NCBI GenBank assembly: GCA_913058555.1
Contig: CAJXRJ010000397.1
Coordinates: 1 to 7,136 of the forward strand
Direction of reading: 5' to 3'
Source of the DNA: an uncultured bacterium
GTDB taxonomy: Bacteria; Planctomycetota; UBA1135; GCA-002686595
DNA length: 7,136 bases
Position 1 is the stretch's first letter. The number at the start of each line of letters is the position of its first letter. The translations under genes and the position numbers were made by a program. Below are positions 1 to 6,314 of the stretch, in pieces. The notes below the pieces were generated by a model. The model searched no databases. It saw only the letters and a program-made list of their open reading frames with translations, and had not been told where the DNA came from.

Positions 1-213
1 GAGGCAAGGGGAGCTGGGGCGAGCGCGGGGCCTCCGGAGCCGGCCCGCATACGAACAAGTGTCGCCGGGGCCTCACTGTGTCACCGATTCCCGGAGATTT
101 AGAATCCCTCAAAAACCAAAGGCTGCGCGGTGACACCCTTGCCCCGGGGGCACTGGTCACGTTGAGTCCCGCCTCATTCCGAGGTGGACGCCCCCCCCAA
201 TAGGAAGAGTCCC
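1..213 (+). promoter_or_regulatory. Leader region upstream of the beta-helix gene
   Basis: No gene could be supported here; the first 100 bases are open in one + frame (stop at 100-102) but show no recognisable protein. Visible structure: a 9-bp direct repeat CGGGGCCTC at 26-34 and 66-74; a 9-bp inverted repeat, GTGTCACCG at 78-86 against CGGTGACAC at 128-136; and a small hairpin, 169-175 with 181-187 (7 bp with one G-U pair, loop ATTCC), just before the ribosome binding site. TAGAAT at 100-105 resembles a -10 box, but no convincing -35 box is paired with it. The inverted repeat brackets this possible -10, as an operator might. That is inference only. An eight-C run lies at 191-198. Confidence 0.3.
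202..207 (+). promoter_or_regulatory. Ribosome binding site deciding the start of the beta-helix gene
   Basis: AGGAAG lies 6 bases before the ATG at 214. It supports that ATG over the in-frame GTG at 184, which sits inside a small hairpin and would add ten polar residues in front of the signal peptide. Confidence 0.7.
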
Positions 214-1251
214 ATGAAAATAGCTCTGCAAGCGTCTCTCGCACTCTTGGCCGTAGCGGTCGCCGCCCCGGCCAGCGCCGATGTCATCCACGTCCCCTTG
301 GATGCCAACACCATCCAAGCGGGCGTCGACATGGCCCAGGCCGGTGACACCGTCATCGTCGCCAACGGAATCTGGACCGGTAAGGGCAACCGTGACGTGG
401 TCATTCCGGGCTACGACATCGTGGTTCGCAGCGCGAATGGCCCGGCCAATTGCATCATCGATAGCCAAGGTCTCGAAACAGAGACGCATCGCGCGTTCTA
501 CCTAGACGGCGCGAACACCCGCGCAACGGTCATCGAGGGATTTACCATCACCGGAGGCGAGACACTTCCGGGCGCAGTCCAGGATCAGTTCAACGCCGGA
601 GGGATCCTGATTCGTTCGGGAAGCCCGACGATTCGAGGCTGCACTCTTGAGGGCAACAACTGCTCGTGCTGGGGCGGCGCCCTATGCAGCTCGAGCGCGG
701 GCATGCCGCGGGTGACCCAGTGCATGTTCCGGAACAACCACTCCGATGCAGAGGGTGGCGCGCTCTTTCAATGGGGTCTCGGGGAACTACATGTCGACAA
801 CTCGGTGTTCATCGGGAACTCGTCGACTCAGGGGGGGGCTCTCTTCTCCTTCGGAACCGTGGTCCTCGACCACGTGACGGTCACGGACAATCACGCGACC
901 TGGGGCGCGGGCAGCGCATACCTGCAGACGTCTCAGATCACCAACTCGATCTTCTGGGGCAACACGAGCCAACAGGCCGGTGCGGAGCAGCTCGATGCGT
1001 GGAATTCGACTGTCGCGTTTTCCCTCGTAGAAGGCGGTCACGCAGGCACCAACATCATGGATGCCAACCCAAGGTTCCGTGCGGACGGCTGGCGCCTGCG
1101 CGGGTATGTCTCGCCGTGCGTCAATGCCGGAGTGCCGGGCATGCGCGGCTATCGTCACGCCGTTGACTTCCTTGGGAACCGTCGCCGCAGTGCCTTGCGT
1201 GTCGACATGGGAGCCCACGAAGTTCCGATCGGCATCGCGTACTCCCGTTGA
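214..1251 (+). CDS. Secreted right-handed parallel beta-helix repeat protein
   Basis: Predicted exported protein of 345 residues; its substrate or partner is unknown. Residues 1-22 form a clear signal peptide (K2, hydrophobic core 7-18, A-S-A cleavage site before D23). Residues 30-57 (T-I-Q-A-G, then A-G-D-T-V-I-V-A-N-G-I-W) are the usual first turn of this fold. From about 105 to 253 there are beta-helix coils marked by G-F-T-I-T-G-G, S-P-T-I-R-G-C, G-G-A-L at 154, 181 and 207 (26-27 residue spacing) and N-S-I-F-W-G-N. The C-terminal V-D-M-G-A-H-E (330-336) is typical of the end of these proteins. There are seven cysteines in the mature part. No pectate-lyase catalytic signature, dockerin, sorting tag or autotransporter barrel is visible, so it may be a surface or extracellular structural or carbohydrate-binding protein. 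The ATG at 214 was chosen for its AGGAAG site and signal peptide. A G8 run at 831-838 lies in the coding sequence, with the frame intact. Confidence 0.85.
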   Translation: MKIALQASLALLAVAVAAPASADVIHVPLDANTIQAGVDMAQAGDTVIVANGIWTGKGNRDVVIPGYDIVVRSANGPANCIIDSQGLETETHRAFYLDGANTRATVIEGFTITGGETLPGAVQDQFNAGGILIRSGSPTIRGCTLEGNNCSCWGGALCSSSAGMPRVTQCMFRNNHSDAEGGALFQWGLGELHVDNSVFIGNSSTQGGALFSFGTVVLDHVTVTDNHATWGAGSAYLQTSQITNSIFWGNTSQQAGAEQLDAWNSTVAFSLVEGGHAGTNIMDANPRFRADGWRLRGYVSPCVNAGVPGMRGYRHAVDFLGNRRRSALRVDMGAHEVPIGIAYSR

Positions 1252-1263
1252 GTGGAAGCACGG

Positions 1264-1361
1264 GTCTGACGAGCGGGAGCCAGGTTTGACCTGACCATGA
1301 AGAGGGGCGGTGCTCCGGCCCTCTTCATGGTCAGGTCAAACCTGGCTCTCGCTCGTCAGGC
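1264..1361. repeat. Very long near-perfect inverted repeat between convergent genes
   Basis: The arms at 1266-1304 and 1321-1359 are 39 bases each and differ at one position (G at 1276), which becomes a G-U pair in RNA. Pairing continues inward by two G-C pairs (1305-1306 with 1319-1320) and outward by a wobble and a G-C pair. The stem is about 43 bp with a 12-base loop (1307-1318). Each arm also holds its own small palindrome (CAGGTTTGACCTG at 1281-1293 and its partner at 1332-1344), so a cruciform or branched form is possible. It starts 12 bases after the beta-helix stop and ends 43 bases before the sfsA stop. It could end transcription from both sides, but neither strand has a T-tract, and the stem is far longer than a usual terminator. 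A REP- or MITE-like dispersed palindrome is the main alternative. Confidence 0.85.
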
Positions 1362-1404
1362 ACTTCGCCTCTGTTTCTGATATGAAAGTGAGCGGTTCCG
1401 CTCC

Positions 1405-2103
1405 TTACAGGCGGATCTCGAGTCGGTGGGCCAGCTCGAACGACGTGGGGGTGACCTTCGTGGCGTAGGCCAGGAGCTCGACGCCGTTCTTCGCGACGCG
1501 GCGGAGCGTTTGGCTGTAGTCCGGGTCGATGTCGTCGGCGGGGGAGAAGGCCTCGACGTCTTCGCGGGAGACGCAGAAGAGCATCACGCCGCGGTGGCCT
1601 TCGGCGACGACCTTCTCGAGCTCTTCGAGGTGCTTTTTGCCGCGGGTGGTGACGGCGTCGGGGAATCTCGCCAGGGTGCCCTCGGCGAGAGTGGTGTTCT
1701 TGACCTCGACGTAGGCCCGTTCGCCGGTCTCCTTTTCGAGGAGCAGGTCGATGCGGCTCCCGGTGCCGTACTTCACCTCGCGCCGCAGCTTGTCGTAGCC
1801 CTCGAGGTCGGGGATGAGGCCCATCTCGACGGCTTCGTAGGCGAGGGCGTTCGGCAGGCCCGTGTCGACGTTGACCCAGGTGCCGTCGACCTCGATGGTC
1901 TGGAAGGTGTGGCGCAGCTTGCGCTTGGGGTCCTCGCTGTCGCGCAGGGCCACGCGGGCGCCCTCCTCGAGGCAGCCTTTCATGGATCCCGTGTTGGGAC
2001 AGTGGGCCACGAGGACCTCGCCGCCCTCGAGCTCGACGTCGGTCAGGAAGCGCTTGTAGCGGCGCTGGAAGCGGCCGATCACCACGGGCTTTTCGATCTG
2101 CAT
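1405..2103 (-). CDS. sfsA: SfsA family protein (sugar fermentation stimulation protein homolog)
   Basis: A full-length protein of 232 residues; E. coli SfsA has 234. Family motifs appear in order: R-Y-K-R-F-L (15-20) in the N-terminal OB-like part, C-P-N-T-G-S-M (35-41), E-V-K-Y-G (109-113), S-R-I-D-L-L-L (116-122), Y-V-E-V-K-N-T-T-L (131-139), F-P-D-A-V-T-T-R-G-K-K-H-L (147-159) and F-S-P-A-D-D-I-D (186-193). D119, E133 and K135 match the D...E-x-K pattern of the nuclease-like C-terminal half. E. coli SfsA was first linked to maltose gene expression and DNA binding; its true biochemical role is not settled. The ATG at 2103 was chosen because the family alignment begins there. The frame stays open upstream to 2589, but that part runs antisense to the transporter gene and matches nothing. 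No clear Shine-Dalgarno site precedes the ATG. The gene is a single cistron, convergent with the beta-helix gene. Confidence 0.95.
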   Translation of the reverse strand: MQIEKPVVIGRFQRRYKRFLTDVELEGGEVLVAHCPNTGSMKGCLEEGARVALRDSEDPKRKLRHTFQTIEVDGTWVNVDTGLPNALAYEAVEMGLIPDLEGYDKLRREVKYGTGSRIDLLLEKETGERAYVEVKNTTLAEGTLARFPDAVTTRGKKHLEELEKVVAEGHRGVMLFCVSREDVEAFSPADDIDPDYSQTLRRVAKNGVELLAYATKVTPTSFELAHRLEIRL

Positions 2104-2280
2104 CGGGGGAAGGTAGCTCTGTCCGAGACACTTCGGTGCCCGGATTCGAGTCACCCTGGGGGAAACCGTGTGCGTGCCTCCAAAACGGCCCTCCGGGACA
2201 CCGATCTCCAACATGTCGGCCCGGAGGCGAGCGGCTTCCTTCACCACGATTCCCCGTACAGCCCACCTGACCGATTTCAA

Positions 2281-2313
2281 CGAAGGCCCCTGCGCGCAGC
2301 GCGGGGGCCTTCG
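2281..2313 (+). terminator. Strong GC-rich hairpin, terminator-like
   Basis: The stem pairs 2281-2295 with 2299-2313 (15 bp, one U-G pair) around a three-base loop GCA. On the + strand it is followed by GTATTTA, a weak T-rich stretch, so factor-independent termination is possible but not clean. The puzzle is what it would terminate: no gene is seen between 2104 and 2280 on the + strand. It may insulate the transporter operon from upstream readthrough, end an unrecognised small RNA, or form part of a long structured operon leader. Confidence 0.5.
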
Positions 2314-2425
2314 GTATTTAAGAGGCGCTTCGGCTGGCTGGGCTTCGGGTTCCATTCCCGGCTCCCGACCCGGGCCGATGACCGGGTTCGCGGGGATTTC
2401 TGGGCGGGGGAACCCCTTAGTGGTC

Positions 2426-2440
2426 GATACCGCGGATACC
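2426..2440 (+). promoter_or_regulatory. GATACC direct repeat just before the transporter operon
   Basis: GATACC occurs at 2426-2431 and again at 2435-2440, 9 bases apart start to start, with CCGCGG across the middle. It ends 12 bases before the ATG of the binding-protein gene. A repressor site at this position would block transcription or translation initiation. It matches no metal-regulator box I know, and such a short repeat could be chance. Confidence 0.2.
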
Positions 2441-2452
2441 CTACGCCCGCCC

Positions 2453-3415
2453 ATGAGACTCAATCTCAATAAGCGTCTCCCCAGACGCCGCCAGTTCCTC
2501 ACCGCCGCCGTGGCTCTCCTCGCCGTGTCGTGCAGCCGAATAGGCTCCACGTCCGGCATTCCGGTCCTCGTTGCGACAACGGGCCACATCCACGATGCGC
2601 TCCAGCGGATTACGGATGGCGTCCCCGTCGAAATGCACCTTCTTTGCGGGCCAGGGGTCGATCCCCACAGCTACGGAGCCACCTCCAGGGACGTCATCGC
2701 CCTCGAGGGGGCGAAGGGCATCATCTACAACGGCTTCCACCTCGAGGCCCAGCTCGGCGAGCTGCTGGAGGGACCGAACATGGCTCCCAAGGCCTGGGCC
2801 ATGGCAGGCGCCTTCCCGAAGGAACGCATCCTCGACTGGGTGGATGACGGCGAGGTCGACCCCGGTGCACCCCACGACCCGCACATCTGGAACCACCTCG
2901 AAGGCTGGGGCACTTGCGTCCGGGCCCTGGGCGAGCACCTCCAGGGGCTCTTCCCCGAGAACGCCGAGCTGATCGCCGAGAACACCGCCGCCTACGCCGC
3001 CGAGATCGCCGAGGCCGACCAGTGGGCCGCAGAGCGCATTGCGACCCTGCCCGAGGGCCGCCGCGTCCTCATCAGCGGTCACGATGCGTTCAACTACTTC
3101 GCCAAGGCCTACGGCATGGAGACCCACGCCGTTTTGGGCGTTGGCAACGACCCTGAGGCGGACATCCGCACCATGCAGGAGGTCGCCGCGATCTGCGCCG
3201 AGCGCAAGGTGCCCGTGATCTTTCTCGAGTCCATCACCGACCCGAAGATCACCCAGTCCCTCGAAGAGAACTGCGCTGCCCTGGGATGGCAGACGCGTGT
3301 TGCTTCCCAGCCGCTGTATTCCGACGATCTAGGGGAAGACCCGCCGTTCGACACCTTCCTTGGGGCGTTCCGCACCAACGTCGACTTGATCGTGACGAGC
3401 CTCGGCGGCAAGTAA
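2453..3415 (+). CDS. Metal ABC transporter substrate-binding protein (cluster A-I, TroA/MntA-like)
   Basis: Captures Mn2+ or Zn2+ outside the inner membrane and delivers it to the permeases; 320 residues. The N-terminus has R-R-R-Q-F-L (11-16), resembling a twin-arginine motif, then a hydrophobic stretch and A-V-S-C with C27 as a possible lipid-modified cysteine. Likely metal ligands follow the TroA pattern: H72 (D-P-H-S-Y), H144 (D-P-H-I-W), H210 (G-H-D-A-F-N-Y-F) and D291 (Y-S-D-D-L-G). The His-rich loop common in zinc-specific ZnuA proteins is absent, which slightly favours Mn or mixed Mn/Zn use; the metal cannot be decided from sequence. The ATG at 2453 was chosen because the signal peptide begins there. 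An in-frame ATG at 2378 would bury that signal. No clear Shine-Dalgarno site is seen. It is the first gene of the operon, and its TAA shares one base with the next ATG. Confidence 0.92.
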   Translation: MRLNLNKRLPRRRQFLTAAVALLAVSCSRIGSTSGIPVLVATTGHIHDALQRITDGVPVEMHLLCGPGVDPHSYGATSRDVIALEGAKGIIYNGFHLEAQLGELLEGPNMAPKAWAMAGAFPKERILDWVDDGEVDPGAPHDPHIWNHLEGWGTCVRALGEHLQGLFPENAELIAENTAAYAAEIAEADQWAAERIATLPEGRRVLISGHDAFNYFAKAYGMETHAVLGVGNDPEADIRTMQEVAAICAERKVPVIFLESITDPKITQSLEENCAALGWQTRVASQPLYSDDLGEDPPFDTFLGAFRTNVDLIVTSLGGK

Positions 3416-4200
3416 TGATCTCCCAAGCCTCAAGCACCGGCCTCAAGAGCGGCATCGCGAGCGCGACTCCAGCGCTTGAGATGGTGGGAGTGACGGTGTC
3501 TTACGACGCCGCCCCCGTGCTTTGGGACGCGAGCTTGACGCTCTACCCGTCGCGACTGATGGCCGTCGTGGGGCCCAACGGAGCCGGCAAGAGCACCCTG
3601 TTGAAGGCTGCCCTGGGCATGCTCCCGCGCCTCGCCGGCCGCGTGCGGATCTTCGGCAAGGATCCGTCCGAGGATCCCTCCCGCGTCGCCTACGTGCCCC
3701 AGCGCACAAGCGTCGACTGGGATTTCCCGGCCACCGTGCTCGACGTGGTGCTCATGGGCACCTACGGCCGTCTTGGGTGGCTCCGGAGGCCAGGCAAGCG
3801 CGAGCGCGCGGACGCCATGGAGGCCCTGGGCCAAGTGGAGATGGAGGCCTTCGCGAAGCGCCAAATCGGCGAGCTCTCCGGCGGCCAGCAGCAGCGCGTC
3901 TTCCTCGCGAGGGCCCTGGTGCAAAACGCCGACCTCTTCCTGATGGACGAGCCCTTCGCGGGCGTCGACGCCGTGACGGAGCGCGCCATTGTCGGCCTGC
4001 TCAAGTCCCAACGCGACCGCGGCAAGGCCATCCTCGTCGTGCACCACGACCTCGCCACCGTGCCCGAGTACTTCGACGAGGTGACCCTCCTCTCGCGCAA
4101 GGTCGTCGCCTCAGGTCCCGTGGAGACCACCTTCACGCGGGACGCGATCGAGTTGGCCTACGGTGGGACCGTGTCCGGCGCGGCGTTCGCTGGCCGCTAG
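3415..4200 (+). CDS. Metal ABC transporter ATP-binding protein (TroB/MntB-like)
   Basis: Cytosolic ATPase of 261 residues that powers metal import by the two adjacent permeases. All nucleotide-binding motifs are intact: Walker A G-P-N-G-A-G-K-S-T (53-61), Q-loop Q96 in Y-V-P-Q-R-T-S-V-D-W-D-F-P, signature L-S-G-G-Q-Q-Q-R (154-161), Walker B L-F-L-M-D-E-P (174-180), D-loop A-G-V-D (182-185) and switch histidine H211. The Q-loop sequence with V-D-W-D-F-P is characteristic of the Mn/Zn/Fe uptake branch. The ATG at 3415 overlaps the preceding stop by one base (TAATG), which suggests translational coupling. The first 20 residues are Ser/Ala-rich and precede the conserved domain; no better internal start is obvious. 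Confidence 0.96.
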   Translation: MISQASSTGLKSGIASATPALEMVGVTVSYDAAPVLWDASLTLYPSRLMAVVGPNGAGKSTLLKAALGMLPRLAGRVRIFGKDPSEDPSRVAYVPQRTSVDWDFPATVLDVVLMGTYGRLGWLRRPGKRERADAMEALGQVEMEAFAKRQIGELSGGQQQRVFLARALVQNADLFLMDEPFAGVDAVTERAIVGLLKSQRDRGKAILVVHHDLATVPEYFDEVTLLSRKVVASGPVETTFTRDAIELAYGGTVSGAAFAGR

Positions 4201-4209
4201 GTCGTTCCG

Positions 4210-5172
4210 GTGTCGCCCCTCGCCCTCGCCTCCCAGACGCTCTTCGTCTTCGACTCGACGCTGTTCACAGTCGCAGCCGGGGCGACGCTGATCGGCGCGA
4301 CCAGCGGGGCGCTTGGGTGCTTCGCGTACCTTCGCCGCCAAGCCCTCGTCGGCGACGTCATCTCCCACGCCGCGCTCCTTGGGGTCGTGGGCGCGTTCAT
4401 TCTCTCCTGGCTCGTCACGGGCGAAGGCTCGAAGTCGCTCTTCGTGCTCGTCCCGGGTGCGGTGATCGCGGGCACCGCGGCCCTGCTTCTCGCGCGCACC
4501 ATCGGCGAGCGCACGCGCATCAAAGAGGACGCGTCCCTCGGCGTGATGCTGGCCATCTTCTTCGGCGGCGGCCTCGCGCTGCTTCGCTGGGTCCAGCGGG
4601 GGAAGCCCTCCATCAGCGGCCGCGCCGGCCTCGACGACTACATCTTTGGCATGGCCGCGGCCATGACCCGCGACGACCTCGTGATGATTGCGGCCCTGAG
4701 CGCGGCGTCCATCGCCGCGATGATCGCCTTCTGGAAGGAGTTCCAGCTCTACACCTTCGACGCCGGCTTCGCGAGGAGCCTCGGCCTTGGCGCGCGCTGG
4801 ATCGACACGCTCATGCTGGCGCTGCTCGTGATCGGCATCGTCATCGGCCTGCAGGCGGTGGGGGTGGTGCTCATGATCGCGCTCCTCGTGACCCCCGCGA
4901 GCGCGGCGCGCCAATGGACCAGCCGCCTCTCCACGATGGTTTTCCTCTCGGCGCTGTTCGGCGGGTTCAGCGGCCTGACCGGCGCCCTCGTAAGCGCCAC
5001 CGAGTTGCGCGTCCCGACGGGGCCGGTGGTCGTGCTCATCGCGACCGCCATCTTCATCGTGTCCGTGCTCTTCGCTCCCCGTCGCGGTGTCATCGCGAAG
5101 GCCCGCGCCCAGCGCCGGGCCCGGGCCGAGGTCGCGGCGGCCGGCGATCATTCCATGGGGGGCGTGCGATGA
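4210..5172 (+). CDS. Metal ABC transporter permease, first subunit (TroC/MntC-like)
   Basis: Inner-membrane channel subunit of 320 residues, ABC-3 family. About eight hydrophobic segments lie between residues 17 and 289. Family landmarks: A-L-V-G-D-V-I-S-H-A (46-55), E-D-A-S-L-G-V (106-112), F-D-A-G-F-A-R-S-L-G (183-192) and Q-A-V-G-V-V-L-M-I-A-L-L-V-T-P-A (215-230). The C-terminus (291-320) is short, basic and Ala-rich. The start is a GTG at 4210, 9 bases after the ATPase stop, with only a weak TAGG upstream; no in-frame ATG gives a better N-terminus. Its stop overlaps the next start (ATGA). It probably pairs with the second permease as a heterodimer, as proposed for TroC/TroD systems. Confidence 0.93.
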   Translation: MSPLALASQTLFVFDSTLFTVAAGATLIGATSGALGCFAYLRRQALVGDVISHAALLGVVGAFILSWLVTGEGSKSLFVLVPGAVIAGTAALLLARTIGERTRIKEDASLGVMLAIFFGGGLALLRWVQRGKPSISGRAGLDDYIFGMAAAMTRDDLVMIAALSAASIAAMIAFWKEFQLYTFDAGFARSLGLGARWIDTLMLALLVIGIVIGLQAVGVVLMIALLVTPASAARQWTSRLSTMVFLSALFGGFSGLTGALVSATELRVPTGPVVVLIATAIFIVSVLFAPRRGVIAKARAQRRARAEVAAAGDHSMGGVR

Positions 5173-6248
5173 TTGAATTCTGGACGTTGCTCATCGCCGT
5201 TGTCACCGCGGCCGCCTGCGCCCTGACGGGGACGTTCCTGGTGCTCAAGCGCGAGGCGCTCGTCTCGGAGGGGCTCGCGCACTCCGTGCTGCCCGGCATT
5301 GTCATCGCCTATGTGATCACGGGGAGCCGCACGTCGCCGCTGCTCATCGCAGGCGCCGCCGGCATGGGCCTGGCCATGGTGCTCCTCGTCCAGGCCATCC
5401 GCCGCACCGGCATCGTGGACCGCGACGCGTCCCTGGGCGTGGTCTTCCCCGCGCTCTTTAGCATCGGCGTCCTGCTCGCCAACGCGGAACTCTCGGGGGT
5501 GCACTTCCACGCGGACTGCATCATCGACGGCAACCTGAGCCTGTCGGTCCTCGATCGAGTGAACGCCTTCGGCCGCGACCTCGGGCCGAAAGCCCTTTGG
5601 ACCATGTCCATCGCGCTTCTTTCAGTGGCCGCGTTCCTGGCCCTCTTCTACAAGGAGATGAAGCTCGTCACCTTCGACGCGGGCCTGGCCGGCACCCTCG
5701 GTTTCCGCCCGGCGCTCATGAACACCGTTTGGCTGGCGCTGGTCTCGTTCGTCACCGTCGCCGCTTTCGAGACCGCCGGGTCCATCCTGGTGGTGGCCCT
5801 CATGATCGCGCCCCCCGCCGCCGCGAGCCTCTGGACGAAGAACCTGCCGGTCCTCCTCGCCGTGGCGGTCCTCTTCGCCATCGCAGCCGCCATCTCGGGT
5901 TTCTACACGGCCTTCGCGCTCGACATCGCGCCGGCAGGCCCGATGGCGACCCTTGCGGGCGTCGTGTTCCTCGTGTCGTTCCTCGTCGCCCCGAGCGAGG
6001 GGGTGGTCTCCGCGCGCCTGCGCCGTCGCTCCCAGTCACGCTCCCTCGAAGCGAGCCTCCTCGCTGCCCGCGCCGAATCCTCCGGTCCGGCCCCCGCGGA
6101 GACCCTCCGCGCGGAGCTCGACTGGCCCACCTCTCGCTTCGAGCGTGCCCTCGCGGAAGCCGTTAGCTCAGGTCTTGTCTCCGAAGAAGGGGGCGCCGGT
6201 AGCACCGGTCCCCGCACCCTGCGCTGCGCTGGACCCGTCACGTCCTAG
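5169..6248 (+). CDS. Metal ABC transporter permease, second subunit, with winged-helix-like C-terminal tail
   Basis: TroD/MntD-like inner-membrane subunit of 359 residues. The ABC-3 permease domain covers about 1-280: L-V-L-K-R-E-A-L-V-S-E-G-L-A-H-S (24-39), D-R-D-A-S-L-G-V-V-F (84-93), L-V-T-F-D-A-G-L-A-G-T-L-G (166-178), A-G-S-I-L-V-V-A-L-M-I-A-P-P-A (203-217), and a last membrane segment near 260-274. A soluble tail of about 75 residues follows. Residues 309-340 read like recognition helices ending in A-V-S-S-G-L-V-S-E-E-G, then a Gly-rich turn and a possible strand R-T-L-R-C. This pattern resembles a winged-helix domain, but no DtxR metal-binding or dimerisation part is present. ATG/TGA overlap by 4 bases with the upstream permease, so coupling is likely. 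The start lies after a GGGGGG run that may act as a weak ribosome site. This is the last gene of the operon and is convergent with the methyltransferase. Confidence 0.92.
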   Translation: MIEFWTLLIAVVTAAACALTGTFLVLKREALVSEGLAHSVLPGIVIAYVITGSRTSPLLIAGAAGMGLAMVLLVQAIRRTGIVDRDASLGVVFPALFSIGVLLANAELSGVHFHADCIIDGNLSLSVLDRVNAFGRDLGPKALWTMSIALLSVAAFLALFYKEMKLVTFDAGLAGTLGFRPALMNTVWLALVSFVTVAAFETAGSILVVALMIAPPAAASLWTKNLPVLLAVAVLFAIAAAISGFYTAFALDIAPAGPMATLAGVVFLVSFLVAPSEGVVSARLRRRSQSRSLEASLLAARAESSGPAPAETLRAELDWPTSRFERALAEAVSSGLVSEEGGAGSTGPRTLRCAGPVTS

Positions 6249-6314
6249 GGGCGCTCGGCCTGGTATGGGCGTCGTGTCGACGACCTCGGGCCGATCACGC
6301 GACCCTCGCCCAGT

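Larger units (their letters stand above)
2104..2452. other. Gene-free divergent intergenic region (sfsA / metal transporter)
   Basis: These 349 bases separate the starts of sfsA (-) and the transporter operon (+), so promoters for both should lie here. I could not identify a convincing -10/-35 pair on either strand. No reading frame gives a recognisable protein. The region holds a strong hairpin at 2281-2313, a shorter inverted repeat ACCCGG/CCGGGT at 2368-2373 and 2382-2387, a small GGGG/CCCC stem at 2406-2416, and a repeated GATACC near the operon start. No Zur, MntR or Fur box and no Mn riboswitch core was recognised. Confidence 0.6.

Noticed and set aside
184..213. GTG at 184 as the start of the beta-helix protein
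   Set aside because: It would add ten polar, Pro-rich residues before a normal signal peptide, sits in a hairpin, and lacks a ribosome site; the ATG at 214 has AGGAAG 6 bases upstream.
214..1251. Assignment of the beta-helix protein as a pectate lyase or autotransporter
   Set aside because: The fold repeats are clear, but no catalytic signature and no outer-membrane barrel or anchor is visible.
2121..2165. tRNA-like T-loop GATTCGAGTC at 2143-2152
   Set aside because: The flanking bases do not form a T-stem on either strand, and no acceptor, D or anticodon arms can be built around it.
2314..2452. Manganese riboswitch (yybP-ykoY) or Zur/MntR box before the transporter operon
   Set aside because: I looked for the conserved riboswitch core and for AT-rich palindromic boxes and saw neither; only G+C-rich stems and the GATACC repeat are present.
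2104..2589. N-terminal extension of sfsA up to 2589
   Set aside because: The open frame continues, but it runs antisense to the transporter gene start, matches no SfsA sequence, and would make the protein far longer than the family.
4111..5151. Long minus-strand reading frame opposite the first permease
   Set aside because: The translation is a low-complexity Arg/Glu/His-rich shadow of a well-recognised permease gene.
3522..5168. Long + strand reading frame open ahead of the second permease
   Set aside because: It overlaps the ATPase and the first permease in another frame and gives Arg/Pro-rich nonsense; it is a by-product of G+C-rich codon use. The permease starts at 5169.
6255..6294. Hairpin between the last permease gene and the methyltransferase as a terminator
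   Set aside because: Only 6-bp outer (TCGGCC/GGCCGA) and 5-bp inner (GTCGT/ACGAC) stems form, with a large loop and no T-tract on either strand; too weak to call.
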